From contig NZ_RJJW01000003.1 in assembly GCF_003781945.1 (NCBI RefSeq), forward strand, positions 320,260 to 384,259: DNA of 64,000 nt, given 5' to 3'. Source of the stretch: Halorubrum sp. CSM-61 (GTDB lineage Archaea; Halobacteriota; Halobacteria; Halobacteriales; Haloferacaceae). A program made the translations under genes and the position numbers. How positions within the stretch are numbered: the stretch's first letter is position 1; the number at the start of each line of letters is the position of its first letter. Of the stretch, positions 27,642 to 36,096 are shown in pieces. The notes under the pieces were generated by a model. That model made no database searches. It saw only the letters and a list, made by a program, of their open reading frames with translations, and was not told where the DNA came from.

Positions 27642-28880
27642 GTGCGTCGAACCGCGCCGGTCAAACTCGTCGTTCCCGATGAGCGACGCGACGACCTCCA
27701 CGAGTCAGCTCGCCAGTTCCTTCACTGCGCGAATCGTGCTGCCGAGTTCTGTTGGGACGACCGTTCCTACACGAACTGCGTCACGGCAAACTCAACTGCG
27801 CGAGACGCACTCTACGCGGAGCTACGGGAAGAAACTGAACTCACCGCGAACCTCGTCCAAGAAGCCATCCGACGTGCGGTCCAAGCGACGAAGGGGTGCG
27901 TCGAGCGGTGGAAACGGGGCAAGCGTGTGAGCCAGCCTGAGTTCACGTCGTGGAGTATGCTCTATGACAAGCGGAGTGCGACGTTCTACCGAAACGAAGT
28001 CTCGCTGTCAACCGTCAACGGCCGCGTTGAGTGTGAGTTTGAACTCCCGGCGGACAGCCCGACACCCTACGAACAGTACGTTCTTTCGGACGAGTACGAG
28101 TTCCGGGCGAGTACACTCCAATACGACAAGGCGACCGACGAGTTCTACTTTCACATTACGACCCGGAAGTACGATGACGACGAGTCCGAGGGTTCGGCAG
28201 ATACCGGGCACCAAACAGTCCTCGGTATCGACCTCGGCGTCAACAGCCTTGCAGTAGCTTCGACCGGCACGTTCTGGCAAGGTGACGACTACGATCACTG
28301 GTGCCGCGAGTTCGAGAAGCGGCGTGGTGAGATGCAACAGCGCGGCACGCAAGCCGCGCACAACGCAGTCCTTCGCCTCGGCAAGAGCGAAGAATCGTGG
28401 CGGAAACAGTACATCCACACGGTTGCCAACGAGATCGTCACGGAAGCTGTCGAGAACGGGTGCGACGTGATCGTGTTCGAGGACTTAACAGACATCCGTG
28501 AGCGGCTTCCACAGGCGAAGTGGCACCACGTCTGGGCATTCCGTCGCCTCTATGAGTACGTCGGGTACAAGGCCACTGAACGAGGCGTTGCGGTGAAGCA
28601 GGTTGCGCCGAACCACACGTCCCAACGTTGTTCTCGGACGGACTGTGGGTTCACGCACGAATCAAACCGTGACTGCGAACACTTTGAGTGCCAGAAGTGC
28701 GGGTATAAGGTCAATGCGGACTACAATGCAGCGAAGAATATCGGGGTGCGATACGCCCGGAAACAGGAACACAGCCTCCGTTCCTCGCCCAAGTCGGGGA
28801 GCGGAGACGCACCAGTAGACGTGCGTGTGAATGGTGGAACGTTGAACGGTGAGAGTCACCAGCCTATTGCTGGCGACTGA
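27642..28880 (+). CDS. tnpB: RNA-guided endonuclease TnpB (IS1341-type)
   Basis: A 412-residue TnpB, the ancestor-type nuclease of Cas12. RuvC catalytic residues are D197 (GIDLGVNSLA), E280 (VIVFEDLTDIR) and D360 (NADYNAAKNIGVRYA), all intact. A zinc ribbon (C330/C335 and C350/C353) sits between the last two. The N-terminal ~190 residues form the target/guide-binding part with the helix-rich segment NLVQEAIRRAVQATKG. It uses a GTG start at 27642. The omegaRNA should overlap its 3' end and the right end of the element. It appears complete, with no frameshift, so it may be active in cutting DNA that matches the guide. Confidence 0.95.
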   Translation: MRRTAPVKLVVPDERRDDLHESARQFLHCANRAAEFCWDDRSYTNCVTANSTARDALYAELREETELTANLVQEAIRRAVQATKGCVERWKRGKRVSQPEFTSWSMLYDKRSATFYRNEVSLSTVNGRVECEFELPADSPTPYEQYVLSDEYEFRASTLQYDKATDEFYFHITTRKYDDDESEGSADTGHQTVLGIDLGVNSLAVASTGTFWQGDDYDHWCREFEKRRGEMQQRGTQAAHNAVLRLGKSEESWRKQYIHTVANEIVTEAVENGCDVIVFEDLTDIRERLPQAKWHHVWAFRRLYEYVGYKATERGVAVKQVAPNHTSQRCSRTDCGFTHESNRDCEHFECQKCGYKVNADYNAAKNIGVRYARKQEHSLRSSPKSGSGDAPVDVRVNGGTLNGESHQPIAGD

Positions 28881-28985
28881 TTGCCGGGAATCCACATCAA
28901 AGCCCCACCCTCAACGAGCGAACCGCGTATGCGGTGAGCGAAGTAGGGTGGGGTAGTTTACCAACTAGCCGTTTGAGGCAGACCA
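28780..28985 (+). ncRNA. Predicted omegaRNA of the TnpB element
   Basis: By analogy with known TnpB systems, the guide RNA covers the tnpB 3' end and the right-end hairpin (28903-28953, inner stem CCGC-GTAT-GCGG) and ends in a ~15-20 nt guide copied from flanking DNA (about 28962-28980, starting near CAACTAGCCG). This extent is inferred; no transcript start is visible in the sequence. Confidence 0.5.
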
Positions 28986-28990
28986 ACGTC

Positions 28991-29350
28991 TCAGACGAAC
29001 ACGACGAACCGGAACAGCCACAGCGTGACCATCCCGCCGGCGATCGTCGCCGTCACGTCCTCCGTGCGCCACGCGATCACGCCGGCGACGGCGCCCGCGA
29101 TCAGCCGCTCGTCGGCGAGCGTCGCGGCGACCGAGGGGCGGACCGTCACCAGATCGGGGAGCACCAGCGCCGCGAGCACCGCCGGCGGGACGTATCGGAG
29201 CGGGCGTTTGATCCGCGCGGGCACCTCGTCGATCCGCCCGAAGAGGTGGATGAATGAGAGCCGGAATCCGTACGTCGCGAGCCCGATGACGACGATGGCG
29301 AGCCAGACCTCGAGCGAGCCGCCGAAGGGGATGAGGGATCCGCCGGTCAC
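28991..29350 (-). CDS. azlD: AzlD-family branched-chain amino acid exporter subunit
   Basis: A 119-residue small membrane protein with four hydrophobic segments, including LAIVVIGLATYGFRLSFIHL, the conserved RYVPPAVLAALVLPDL stretch near residue 52, and the end WLFRFVVFV. It pairs with AzlC to form a branched-chain amino acid (or related) exporter. The start is the GTG at 29348-29350, which overlaps the azlC stop (GTGA). The IS element lies 30 nt after its stop codon. Confidence 0.9.
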   Translation of the reverse strand: MTGGSLIPFGGSLEVWLAIVVIGLATYGFRLSFIHLFGRIDEVPARIKRPLRYVPPAVLAALVLPDLVTVRPSVAATLADERLIAGAVAGVIAWRTEDVTATIAGGMVTLWLFRFVVFV

Positions 29351-30114
29351 GACCCGTACACCTCCGTCAGCAGGCCGACCGCAATTCCGGAGACGGCGCC
29401 CGCGAGCAGCCCGAGGTTCAGGGGGAGCCCGGCGGCCGCGACCGCGATCGTCCCGCCGGCGACGCCCGCGGCGGTGGTCGGTCGGTCCTTCATCGCGGGG
29501 ACGAGGAGCGCGAGGAACACCAGCGGGACCGCGAAGGTCAGTCCCCACGCGTCGGGGACGCCGGCGCCGACGACGACGCCGACCACCGTGCCGATCTGCC
29601 AGACGACCCACAGCGCCGCGGCCGCCCCGAAGTAGTAGCGCCACCGGCTGCGCTCCGAGTTCGCCTCGAACTCCGCGACCGAGAGCGCGTACGCCTGATC
29701 GGTGAGCAGGTACGCGAGGCCCGCCCGGAACCTGCGACCGTAGTCCGCGAAGTGGGGCGCGATCGAGGCCGAGTACATCACCATCCGGAGGTTGATCACG
29801 ACCGCGGTGCCGACCACGACCGCGAGCGGCGCGTTCGACCCGATCAGGTCGATCGCGGCGAGCTGCGAGGCGCCCGCGAACACGATCACCGACATCCCGA
29901 CCGCCTCGGCGAGCCCGAGCCCGGCGTCGACGGCGGCGATCCCGGCGATCAGGGCGAACGGGGCGATCCCGAGCAGCAGCGGCGACACGTCCCGGACGCC
30001 GGCCCGGATGTCGCCGTCGGTGAGGCCGGACGGGTCGCCGTCGGACGGGGCAGAGGCGTCGCCGTCGGAGGGGTCGGCGGCGTCGCCGTCGAGGAGGTCT
30101 CCGTCCACGGTCAC
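29347..30114 (-). CDS. azlC: AzlC-family branched-chain amino acid exporter
   Basis: A 255-residue membrane protein. After an acidic, repeat-like N-terminus (DGDAADPSDGDASAPSDGDP, residues 8-27) come the AzlC core motifs: LLGIAPFALIAGIAAVDAGL, MSVIVFAGASQLAAIDLI near residue 75, and the RMVMYSASIAPH segment near residue 110. It forms the large subunit of the exporter with AzlD. Translation begins at a GTG (30112-30114) that overlaps the trmJ stop, so the four genes from 31510 down form one coupled operon. Confidence 0.92.
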   Translation of the reverse strand: MTVDGDLLDGDAADPSDGDASAPSDGDPSGLTDGDIRAGVRDVSPLLLGIAPFALIAGIAAVDAGLGLAEAVGMSVIVFAGASQLAAIDLIGSNAPLAVVVGTAVVINLRMVMYSASIAPHFADYGRRFRAGLAYLLTDQAYALSVAEFEANSERSRWRYYFGAAAALWVVWQIGTVVGVVVGAGVPDAWGLTFAVPLVFLALLVPAMKDRPTTAAGVAGGTIAVAAAGLPLNLGLLAGAVSGIAVGLLTEVYGS

Positions 30115-30923
30115 TCTCGCGGGTAGACGGGCTCGTCGTGCTTCGCCGCGAGGTGGTCGGCGTGCTCCAGCTTCGCGTTGGCCTTGCGGAACGTGCCGAG
30201 CAGGGAGTGGATCTCGCGCTCGGTCGGGTGCGCGCGACCGAGCAGGCGGCGCATCAGCAGCGCGTTCTTCTCGCGGACGTGCTCGCGCTGGCCGGTGACC
30301 TCGAGGAACTCGCCGAAAAAGTCGTGGAAGCGCTCCACGTCGCCCTCGGGGGCGCGCGTGACCTCGGTGTCGGGGAGCTGCGTCTCGTCGACGGTGAGAT
30401 CGCGGAGCTCGTACAGGAGGACCGTGGCGGCCTGCCCGAGGTTCAGGACGGGGTAGTCGTCGTCGGCCGGGATCGAGCACACCTCGTCGAGCCGCGAGAG
30501 CTCCTCGTTGTTGAGCCCGCGTCCCTCGCGGCCGAAGACGATGGCGGTGGGCGCGTCGACGGTCTGCAGCGACTCGCGCAGTTCGGTCGGCGTCTTGAAG
30601 GGGAACCGCTCGTGGCTCCGGTCGTCCTCGCCGGTGATCGCGGTGGTGCCGACCGTGTGGTAGTTCGCGACGACCTCGTCGAAGGTCACCTCGTCGGCGT
30701 TCGGGAGCACGTCCTCGCGGGCGTGGCCGGCGAAGCCGTACGCCTCGCCGTCCTCCTTCAGCTCCGGCGGGTCGACCAGCTTGAGGTCCGTGAGCCCGAA
30801 GTTCTTCATCGCGCGGGCGATGGTGCCGACGTTGCCCGGCGTCTCCGGCTCGACGACGACCACGACCGGCTTTCGGCGGGCCCGTGAGTCGTCGCGATCG
30901 TCGCCCTCGTCTGCTCCGCTCAT
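30111..30923 (-). CDS. trmJ: TrmJ-like SPOUT tRNA (cytidine/uridine-2'-O-)-methyltransferase
   Basis: A 270-residue SpoU/SPOUT enzyme. Motif 1 is [23 protein letters not shown] near residues 20-42, motif 2 is [18 protein letters not shown] near residue 123, and motif 3 is [22 protein letters not shown] near residue 145. The last ~90 residues form the C-terminal helix bundle seen in TrmJ, which methylates position 32 of tRNAs with SAM. Start ATG 30923 overlaps the stop of the upstream gene (ATGA), and its stop overlaps azlC. The link to an amino acid exporter is curious but may be only operon packing. Confidence 0.88.
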   Translation of the reverse strand: MSGADEGDDRDDSRARRKPVVVVVEPETPGNVGTIARAMKNFGLTDLKLVDPPELKEDGEAYGFAGHAREDVLPNADEVTFDEVVANYHTVGTTAITGEDDRSHERFPFKTPTELRESLQTVDAPTAIVFGREGRGLNNEELSRLDEVCSIPADDDYPVLNLGQAATVLLYELRDLTVDETQLPDTEVTRAPEGDVERFHDFFGEFLEVTGQREHVREKNALLMRRLLGRAHPTEREIHSLLGTFRKANAKLEHADHLAAKHDEPVYPRE

Positions 30924-31510
30924 CGGTTCGACGGGTAGTCGGTCGAGAGGTCGACGTCGTCGAAGTCGTCCTCGCTCAGCTTGTCTTCGTCGCCCTCCTC
31001 GTCGCTCTCGCCGGCGAGCTCGAGGATGTCGATCCGGTCGCCGTCGAAGTCCCGCTCGACGCGCTCCTGTACGTCCTGTTGGTCCGGCAGGTCCGGGAGC
31101 CCGTCGGGGTCCTCCTCGACGTGCTCGACCGAGCCGTACCCCTCGGGGGCCTCGTTGCCCGCGGCGACCCACTCGTGGAAGCGGTCGCCGAACTCCAGCG
31201 AGCCCGCGTGCTCGCTGCCGCCCTCCTCGCGGAACCAGTAGAGGAGGTCCGGCTCGTGTTCGGGGCAGAGCAGCACCTCCCCGTTGGGCTCGCCGTAGAC
31301 GATCTCCGCCTGGTTACAGCGGTGGATCTCCGCTTCGCCGTAGTCGAGGTAACAGACGTCGCAGGGCTCCTCGACGAGGCCGACGAGCCGCACGAGACGC
31401 TCTCGGGGCTCCTCGGGGATCTCGTCGAGGGGCTTCAGCTCCTCGTCGTCGGTGAAGATCTCCGCCTCGTCGAAGCGCCACCCTCGGAGGCCGATGCTCA
31501 CTTTCGCCAT
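30920..31510 (-). CDS. Conserved haloarchaeal protein with zinc-binding cysteines
   Basis: A 196-residue acidic protein. Near residues 45-80 it has [18 protein letters not shown] and later [15 protein letters not shown], a set of Cys and His residues that looks like a zinc site. The N-terminus [19 protein letters not shown] is well conserved in haloarchaea. The C-terminal 80 residues are very acidic, with a probable disordered tail. Function unknown. It heads the overlapping operon with trmJ, azlC and azlD. Confidence 0.78.
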   Translation of the reverse strand: MAKVSIGLRGWRFDEAEIFTDDEELKPLDEIPEEPRERLVRLVGLVEEPCDVCYLDYGEAEIHRCNQAEIVYGEPNGEVLLCPEHEPDLLYWFREEGGSEHAGSLEFGDRFHEWVAAGNEAPEGYGSVEHVEEDPDGLPDLPDQQDVQERVERDFDGDRIDILELAGESDEEGDEDKLSEDDFDDVDLSTDYPSNR

Positions 31511-31607
31511 GCGCGAGGCTACGCGAAGCGCGGATAAAAGCGCGTCCTTCCGGGCACGAGCGTCCCGTTCGCGAGGCATATACGGACGCGGTCCGTACCC
31601 CCCATCA

Positions 31608-32168
31608 ATGCGACGACGGGGAGTCCTCGCGGCGATGGGTGTCGCGTCGACCGGCGGGCTCGCGGGCTGTGGCGGGGGCGCGCCGACGGCCGACGGGGAG
31701 AGTGGCGAGAGCGACGGTGAGGACGGTGACGGGGATGAAGAAACCGACATCGAGTGGCCGGCCGGGACGTACGCCGACTACGAGACGACGACCGTGGTCG
31801 TCGAGAGTCCGGAGGGCGAGGAGCTGGGGTCGGTGACCGCAGCGATCGCGGACGACGAAGAAAAGCGTCCTCTTGGCCTCAGCGACGCCGAGGCGCTCCC
31901 GGAAGACGGCGGCATGCTATTCGCGTACTCGGAGCCGCGGGACTCGCTCACGTTCATCATGCCGGAGATGGACTTCGGGATCGACATCGTCTACGTCGAC
32001 GCCGAGAGGACGATCACCAGGATCCACAACGCGCCGGAGCCCGCCCCGAACGAGGACGGGAGCGAGCAGCGGTATCCCGGCTCCGGACAGTACGTGCTCG
32101 AAGTCCCCTACGAGTGGACCGATCGACGCGACGTCGAAGTCGGGGACACGCTCGCGTTCGAGCTGTGA
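31608..32168 (+). CDS. DUF192-family lipoprotein
   Basis: A 186-residue exported protein. The N-terminus [21 protein letters not shown] combines a twin-arginine-like start with a lipobox (GLAGC, Cys at residue 21), so it is probably Tat-exported and lipid-anchored on the outer face. An acidic linker rich in Glu, Asp and Gly follows to about residue 45, then the DUF192 domain: [30 protein letters not shown] and [19 protein letters not shown], ending with [12 protein letters not shown]192 proteins are of unknown function; the core is a beta-rich fold. ATG at 31608. Confidence 0.88.
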   Translation: MRRRGVLAAMGVASTGGLAGCGGGAPTADGESGESDGEDGDGDEETDIEWPAGTYADYETTTVVVESPEGEELGSVTAAIADDEEKRPLGLSDAEALPEDGGMLFAYSEPRDSLTFIMPEMDFGIDIVYVDAERTITRIHNAPEPAPNEDGSEQRYPGSGQYVLEVPYEWTDRRDVEVGDTLAFEL

Positions 32169-32174
32169 CCGCGG

Positions 32175-32405
32175 TTATCGGACTCTCTCGATAGCCGTCG
32201 GATCCGGGGCGTTCAGCTCCGACGTTCGAGCGACGCTCACGGCGAGGACGACGCTCATGACCCCGAACAGCGCCGCGATCGCGAGGACGCACGCGATCAC
32301 GCCGACCGTGATGAGGGCCTGACTCCCGAGCAGTTCGCCTCCGATCGTCGCGAGGAGGGCGGCCAGCGCGAGTCCGAGCAACCGATCTTCCGCTTTCGTC
32401 TGCAT
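32175..32405 (-). CDS. Small membrane protein with two helices
   Basis: A 76-residue protein with a charged N-terminus (MQTKAEDRLLG) and two hydrophobic segments (LALAALLATIGGELLG and ALITVGVIACVLAIAALFGVMSVVLAV), then a short polar C-terminus. It is convergent with the DUF192 gene (6 nt apart). Function unknown. Nothing else in its context points to a role. Confidence 0.65.
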   Translation of the reverse strand: MQTKAEDRLLGLALAALLATIGGELLGSQALITVGVIACVLAIAALFGVMSVVLAVSVARTSELNAPDPTAIERVR

Positions 32406-32557
32406 GCGTCAGTTCCGTGCTCGACGGCATTAACGCGTGCGCGAAGCCTGCCGTCACGTCTCACACTATCACGGCCACCGAGGCCCCGAGCGCCGATCCG
32501 CCGGCGAACGCGTCGGGTACTCGTCCCGTTTATGTCGCTCGCGTCCGTGGTGATCGT

Positions 32558-33844
32558 ATGCGAAACGTGGACGCCGCGGGGCTGGGGATCGGCGACGACC
32601 ACCCGCCCCGGATCATGGGCGTGCTCAACGTCTCCGCGGAGTCGCCGTACGACCCGAGCGTGTACGACGACCCCGGCGAGGCCGCGGAGTACGTCGACGA
32701 GGAGCTGATCGGCGAGGGCGCCGATATCGTCGACGTCGGCCTCGAGTCGGCCAACAAGGACTTAGCGGTGCTCTCCGCCGAACAGGAGCTGGACCGGCTC
32801 GACACCGCGGTCGAGACGCTGGAGTCGACCTCCGGCGACGCCGTCTGGTCGATCGAGACCCGCTACCACGAGGTCGCCGACGAGGCGCTCGCGCGCGGCT
32901 TCGACATGGTCAACGACATCTGCGGCTTCGCCGACCCCGAGATGCCGCGGGTCTGCCGCGAGCACGACGCGGCGGTCTCGAAGATGGCCTCGCCGCCCGA
33001 TCTGGAGCGGCCGGGCGCGATCGAGGACGTCGACTGGGCGGCGCGGAGCGCCGCCAGTCCAGAGCGTAGCTGGAGCTACGCGGACGACATCTACGAGGCG
33101 CTCTCGATGAACGGGTTCACCGACAAGACGATCCTCGACCCAGCGTTCGGCGGCTGGTCCGTCGAGAAGACCCACGATGACGATCGCGAGACGTTCCGCC
33201 GGCTCCGAGAGTTCCGGGGGTACGGTCGCCCGCTGCTCGTCTCGATCAACCGCAAGAGCTTCCTGAAGACGATCGCGGGACGCAGCACCGAGGAGGCCCT
33301 TCCGGCGTCGCTGGCGGCCACCTCGATGGCGGTCGAACGCGGCGCCCACGTGATCCGAACCCACGACGTGGCCGAGACGCGCGACGCGGCGCTGGTCGGC
33401 GCGGAGTTCGCCCGGAATCGGGTCCGGTCGGAGGACGACGCCGAGACCGGCGAGGTCGCCCTCGAGGAGCTGGACGTGACGACCGTTCGAGAGGCCGAGC
33501 GCCACCTCGACCGGCTCGGCGCCGACCAGTCCGTCGCCGGTGACGCGGTCGTCCGCACCTACGAGCTGCGCGGGCTCACCGACGAGGCCGTGGGCGCGCT
33601 CCGGGCGGCGACCGCGGAGCCCGGCGTCGCCGCGGCGTTCGCTCTCGCCGGTTCCCCCGCCCACGAGGCCGCGGTTCGCCCCTCCGCCGCCGACGGCGGG
33701 ACGCCCGAGCGCACCGGTGCCGACGGGGGGTACGGGCTCCTCGTCGGAACGCCGACCGCGCTGTCCGCGGTTCGATCGGCCGTTTCTGGCGTCTCAGGCG
33801 CGCTCGACGCCGCACTGGAACCGATCGGGGAAACCTCCAAGTAA
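32558..33844 (+). CDS. Dihydropteroate synthase (FolP-like)
   Basis: A 428-residue TIM-barrel enzyme that condenses a pterin diphosphate with p-aminobenzoate or a like acceptor. The family signature is RIMGVLNVSAESPYDPSVY near residue 23, with GADIVDVGLES near residue 57, FDMVNDICGFADPEM near residue 112 and the sheet end RGAHVIRTHDVAETRDA near residue 265. Typical enzymes end near 290; here about 150 extra residues continue (EELDVTTVREAERHLDRLGA and later a Gly/Ala-rich part), whose role is unknown. mptE lies 171 nt downstream, supporting a folate/pterin role. Start at ATG 32558 fits the family. Confidence 0.88.
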   Translation: MRNVDAAGLGIGDDHPPRIMGVLNVSAESPYDPSVYDDPGEAAEYVDEELIGEGADIVDVGLESANKDLAVLSAEQELDRLDTAVETLESTSGDAVWSIETRYHEVADEALARGFDMVNDICGFADPEMPRVCREHDAAVSKMASPPDLERPGAIEDVDWAARSAASPERSWSYADDIYEALSMNGFTDKTILDPAFGGWSVEKTHDDDRETFRRLREFRGYGRPLLVSINRKSFLKTIAGRSTEEALPASLAATSMAVERGAHVIRTHDVAETRDAALVGAEFARNRVRSEDDAETGEVALEELDVTTVREAERHLDRLGADQSVAGDAVVRTYELRGLTDEAVGALRAATAEPGVAAAFALAGSPAHEAAVRPSAADGGTPERTGADGGYGLLVGTPTALSAVRSAVSGVSGALDAALEPIGETSK

Positions 33845-33864
33845 GAGAAAGTTTATGCCGTCGT

Positions 33865-34015
33865 GTAGACAACCCGTTCAGTGGACGCCGGAGGGGCACG
33901 CGGGTAGGGGTACTCTGTGCTACTCCGGCCCATACCATATTCCTCGCCCCCAGCGGCGGCGCCGTTCGTCGCGGCCGAGACGCGGTAGCGTCGCGTCGGT
34001 ATGGTGGTCTAACCC
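33865..34015 (+). ncRNA. Candidate structured leader or small RNA upstream of mptE
   Basis: 171 nt separate folP and mptE. A TATA-like AGTTTATG (33850-33857) precedes a strongly folding region. A hairpin at 33888-33927 pairs GCCGGAG-GG-GCAC with GTGC-TA-CTCCGGC (11 Watson-Crick pairs, one mismatch, one G-T). An outer stem pairs CCATACC (33930-33936) with GGTATGG (33998-34004), and TAGAC (33866-33870) may pair with GTCTA (34007-34011). It contains no long frame. It could be a regulatory leader or an independent RNA; no known family was recognised. Confidence 0.45.
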
Positions 34016-34723
34016 ATGAACTTCGAGACCTTCGAACCCGTCTACGAGGCGATCCTCGCCGACTTCGGCTTCGACCGAGCCGCGGACGAGCGCGCCCGCG
34101 ACGTCGCCGCCGAGATCGCGACCCCGTTCCCCCTCGACCGGCTCGGCGACTGGCGCGGTGACACCGTGGCGATCGCGGGCGCCGCCCCGCGTCTGGCGGA
34201 CGAGATCGAGGTCGCCCGCGACGCCGACGCGGTCGTCGCCGCCTCCACCGCCGCCGACGTCCTCCGCGACCGCGGCGTCGCCGTCGACTGCATGGTGACC
34301 GACCTCGACAAGAACCCCGACACCGCGGCGGCGCTCACCCGCGAGGGAGTCCCGGTCGCGGCCCACGCCCACGGCGACAACCTCCCCGCGGTCCGCGAGT
34401 GGCTCCCCCGGTTCGCGGACGAGGCGACGCTGGCGACGACGCAGGCGGCCCCGGTCGGCCCGGTCCGAAACCTCGGCGGGTTCACCGACGGCGACCGCGC
34501 CGCCTTCCTCGCGGACCACGTCGGCGTCGGGCGCCTCGTCTTCCCGGGCTGGGACTTCGACGACCCGGACGTGAACCCGACGAAGGCGCGGAAGCTCGAC
34601 TGGGCAGCGCGGCTGTTGCGGTGGCTGGAACGCCGCCGCGACGAGCGGTTCGATATCTTGGACGGGCGGCGCGGGGAGTTGGACGACGCGCTCGATCCGA
34701 TCCTCCGCGGGGGCGACGGGTAG
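34016..34723 (+). CDS. mptE: 6-hydroxymethylpterin diphosphokinase, MptE type
   Basis: A 235-residue protein of the MptE-like family, which makes the pterin diphosphate used by dihydropteroate synthase in archaea. It shows DTVAIAGAAPRLADEI near residue 50, the metal-site-like VVAASTAADVLRDRGVAVDCMVTDLDKNPD near residue 72 (the DxD pair binds Mg2+), VPVAAHAHGDN near residue 111, and FPGWDFDDPDVNPTKARKLDWAARLL near residue 180. All are family hallmarks. With folP just upstream it forms the two consecutive steps of tetrahydrofolate-like cofactor synthesis. Confidence 0.93.
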   Translation: MNFETFEPVYEAILADFGFDRAADERARDVAAEIATPFPLDRLGDWRGDTVAIAGAAPRLADEIEVARDADAVVAASTAADVLRDRGVAVDCMVTDLDKNPDTAAALTREGVPVAAHAHGDNLPAVREWLPRFADEATLATTQAAPVGPVRNLGGFTDGDRAAFLADHVGVGRLVFPGWDFDDPDVNPTKARKLDWAARLLRWLERRRDERFDILDGRRGELDDALDPILRGGDG

Positions 34724-34745
34724 TTCGGAAGAGGATCGGAGCGCG

Positions 34746-35519
34746 CTACGCCACCCGGTCCTTCGGCAGCAGCTCCTCGGGGTCGCGCGCGTCGAGCCAC
34801 TCGACCAGTTCGACGAGCTGACCGCTCGCGGCCTCGAACAGCCGCTCCGCCTTCTCCTCGGTCACGTCGGTCGGGTCGCCGAAGGCCCCGTTCGGGGAGT
34901 TGTCGATCGAGTCGTAGTAGGTACGGGCCCCGTGGACCACCGCGTCCGACTCGTCGAGGTGGACGAGCCCGTCGTCGCGGGCGTCCTCCAGCCGGTCCGC
35001 GTCGACCAGCTCCGGGGCGATGTGGGTGATCATCGCGGTCTCCTTCGGGCCCGCGTGGGGTCCGTTGTGCTCGAACAGGTCGTCGACGAGCCCCGGGATC
35101 GACTCGTCCCACATCCACTCGATCGCGTAGGCCGTCTCGTCCTCGTGGAGCCGTCGCCCGACCTCCCGGAGGTGCTGGACGTTGCCGCCGTGGGCGTTCA
35201 CGAACACGACGCGGTCGATCCCGTGGTACGCGAGGTTCCGGGTGAACGACTCCACATAGTCGCGGAACGCCGGCGGGTCGACCCACATCGTCCCCGGGAA
35301 CTGCCGGTGGTGCGGGCTGACGCCGACGGTGACCGTCGGCGTGCGGACGGCGCCGGTCTCCTCGGCGGCCGCGGTCGCGAGCGCCTCGGCGATCAGGTGG
35401 TCGGTCGCCAACGGCAGGTGCGGGCCGTGCTGTTCCGTGGAGCCGAGCGGGACGAGCGCGACGGACGCGTCCGCCAGCGCCTCCCCGAGCTCCGGCCACG
35501 TGTGGTCGGCGAGATACAT
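34746..35519 (-). CDS. Creatininase-family amidohydrolase (ArfB-like candidate)
   Basis: A 257-residue creatininase-family enzyme. Its metal-binding motif is GSTEQHGPHLPLATDHL near residues 26-42, with HHRQFPGTMW near residue 70, VFVNAHGGNVQHL near residue 105 and the Glu/His region PHAGPKETAMITH near residue 150. In archaea one member (ArfB) removes formate from an intermediate on the way to riboflavin and F420. Pterin genes alongside make that role attractive, but other family members have different substrates. It is convergent with mptE. Confidence 0.85.
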   Translation of the reverse strand: MYLADHTWPELGEALADASVALVPLGSTEQHGPHLPLATDHLIAEALATAAAEETGAVRTPTVTVGVSPHHRQFPGTMWVDPPAFRDYVESFTRNLAYHGIDRVVFVNAHGGNVQHLREVGRRLHEDETAYAIEWMWDESIPGLVDDLFEHNGPHAGPKETAMITHIAPELVDADRLEDARDDGLVHLDESDAVVHGARTYYDSIDNSPNGAFGDPTDVTEEKAERLFEAASGQLVELVEWLDARDPEELLPKDRVA

Positions 35520-35669
35520 ACCCGACCTCCGGGTTCGGGGACGTATGAAACCCGCTTTCTCGGTCGCGCTCGCCGGGAGCGGCGGTCCCGATCCCGGAGC
35601 GAGCGCCCCGACCGACGCCGTCGACCCGTGTCGCCACCCTTTTTGTGTCGTCCCGCCGAATTCGGAGGT

Positions 35670-36086
35670 ATGTTCGGAGGAGGCGGCATGAACCCGCGAA
35701 AGATGAAACAGATGATGAAACAGATGGGGATCGACGTCGAGGAGCTCGACGCCGACCGGGTCGTCATCGAGACGGCCGACGGCGACGACCTCGTCTTCGA
35801 CGGCGCCCAGGTGACCAAGATGGACGCCCAGGGACAGGAGACCTACCAGATCGTCGGTTCCCCCGAGACGGTCGCCGACGCCGGCGCCGGCGGGAGCCCC
35901 TCCGCGATCGAGGAGGGCGACGAGTCGCCCGACGCGACGGAACGCGACGCGGGCGTCACCGACGCCATTCCCGACGAGGACGTGGCGCTCGTCGCCGAGC
36001 GCGCGGGCGTCCCGCAGTCCGCGGCCCGCGAGGCCTTAGAGAAGGTCGACGGCGACCTCGCGGCCGCCATCGCGGACCTGGAGTGA
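35670..36086 (+). CDS. Nascent polypeptide-associated complex protein (NAC)
   Basis: A 138-residue archaeal NAC that shields new peptides at the ribosome. The N-terminus is MFGGGGMNPRKMKQMMKQMGI, then the NAC beta-barrel (VEELDADRVVIETADGDDLVF, then QVTKMDAQGQETYQIVG). A flexible acidic linker leads to a C-terminal UBA domain: DVALVAERAGVPQSAAREALEKVDGDLAAAIADLE. The ATG at 35670 follows a purine-rich GGAGG just upstream, which could act as a Shine-Dalgarno site. TrmI starts 11 nt downstream, so the two genes are probably one transcript. Confidence 0.95.
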   Translation: MFGGGGMNPRKMKQMMKQMGIDVEELDADRVVIETADGDDLVFDGAQVTKMDAQGQETYQIVGSPETVADAGAGGSPSAIEEGDESPDATERDAGVTDAIPDEDVALVAERAGVPQSAAREALEKVDGDLAAAIADLE

Positions 36087-36096
36087 CTGATCCGGC

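Larger units (their letters stand above)
27435..28961 (+). mobile_element. IS200/IS605-type (IS1341-like) element with tnpB only
   Basis: About 1.5 kb lying between two convergent genes. Left subterminal hairpins are GCGGGACC-GAA-GGTCCCGC (27465-27483) and ACGGGCC-TGC-GGCCCGT (27495-27511). tnpB fills the centre. The right end is a long hairpin with CCCCACCC at 28903-28910 pairing with GGGTGGGG at 28946-28953, followed by TAGTTTAC. No tnpA is present, so it would need one in trans to move. The exact left boundary (near 27435) is an estimate. There is no target duplication to use, as this family makes none. Confidence 0.85.
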
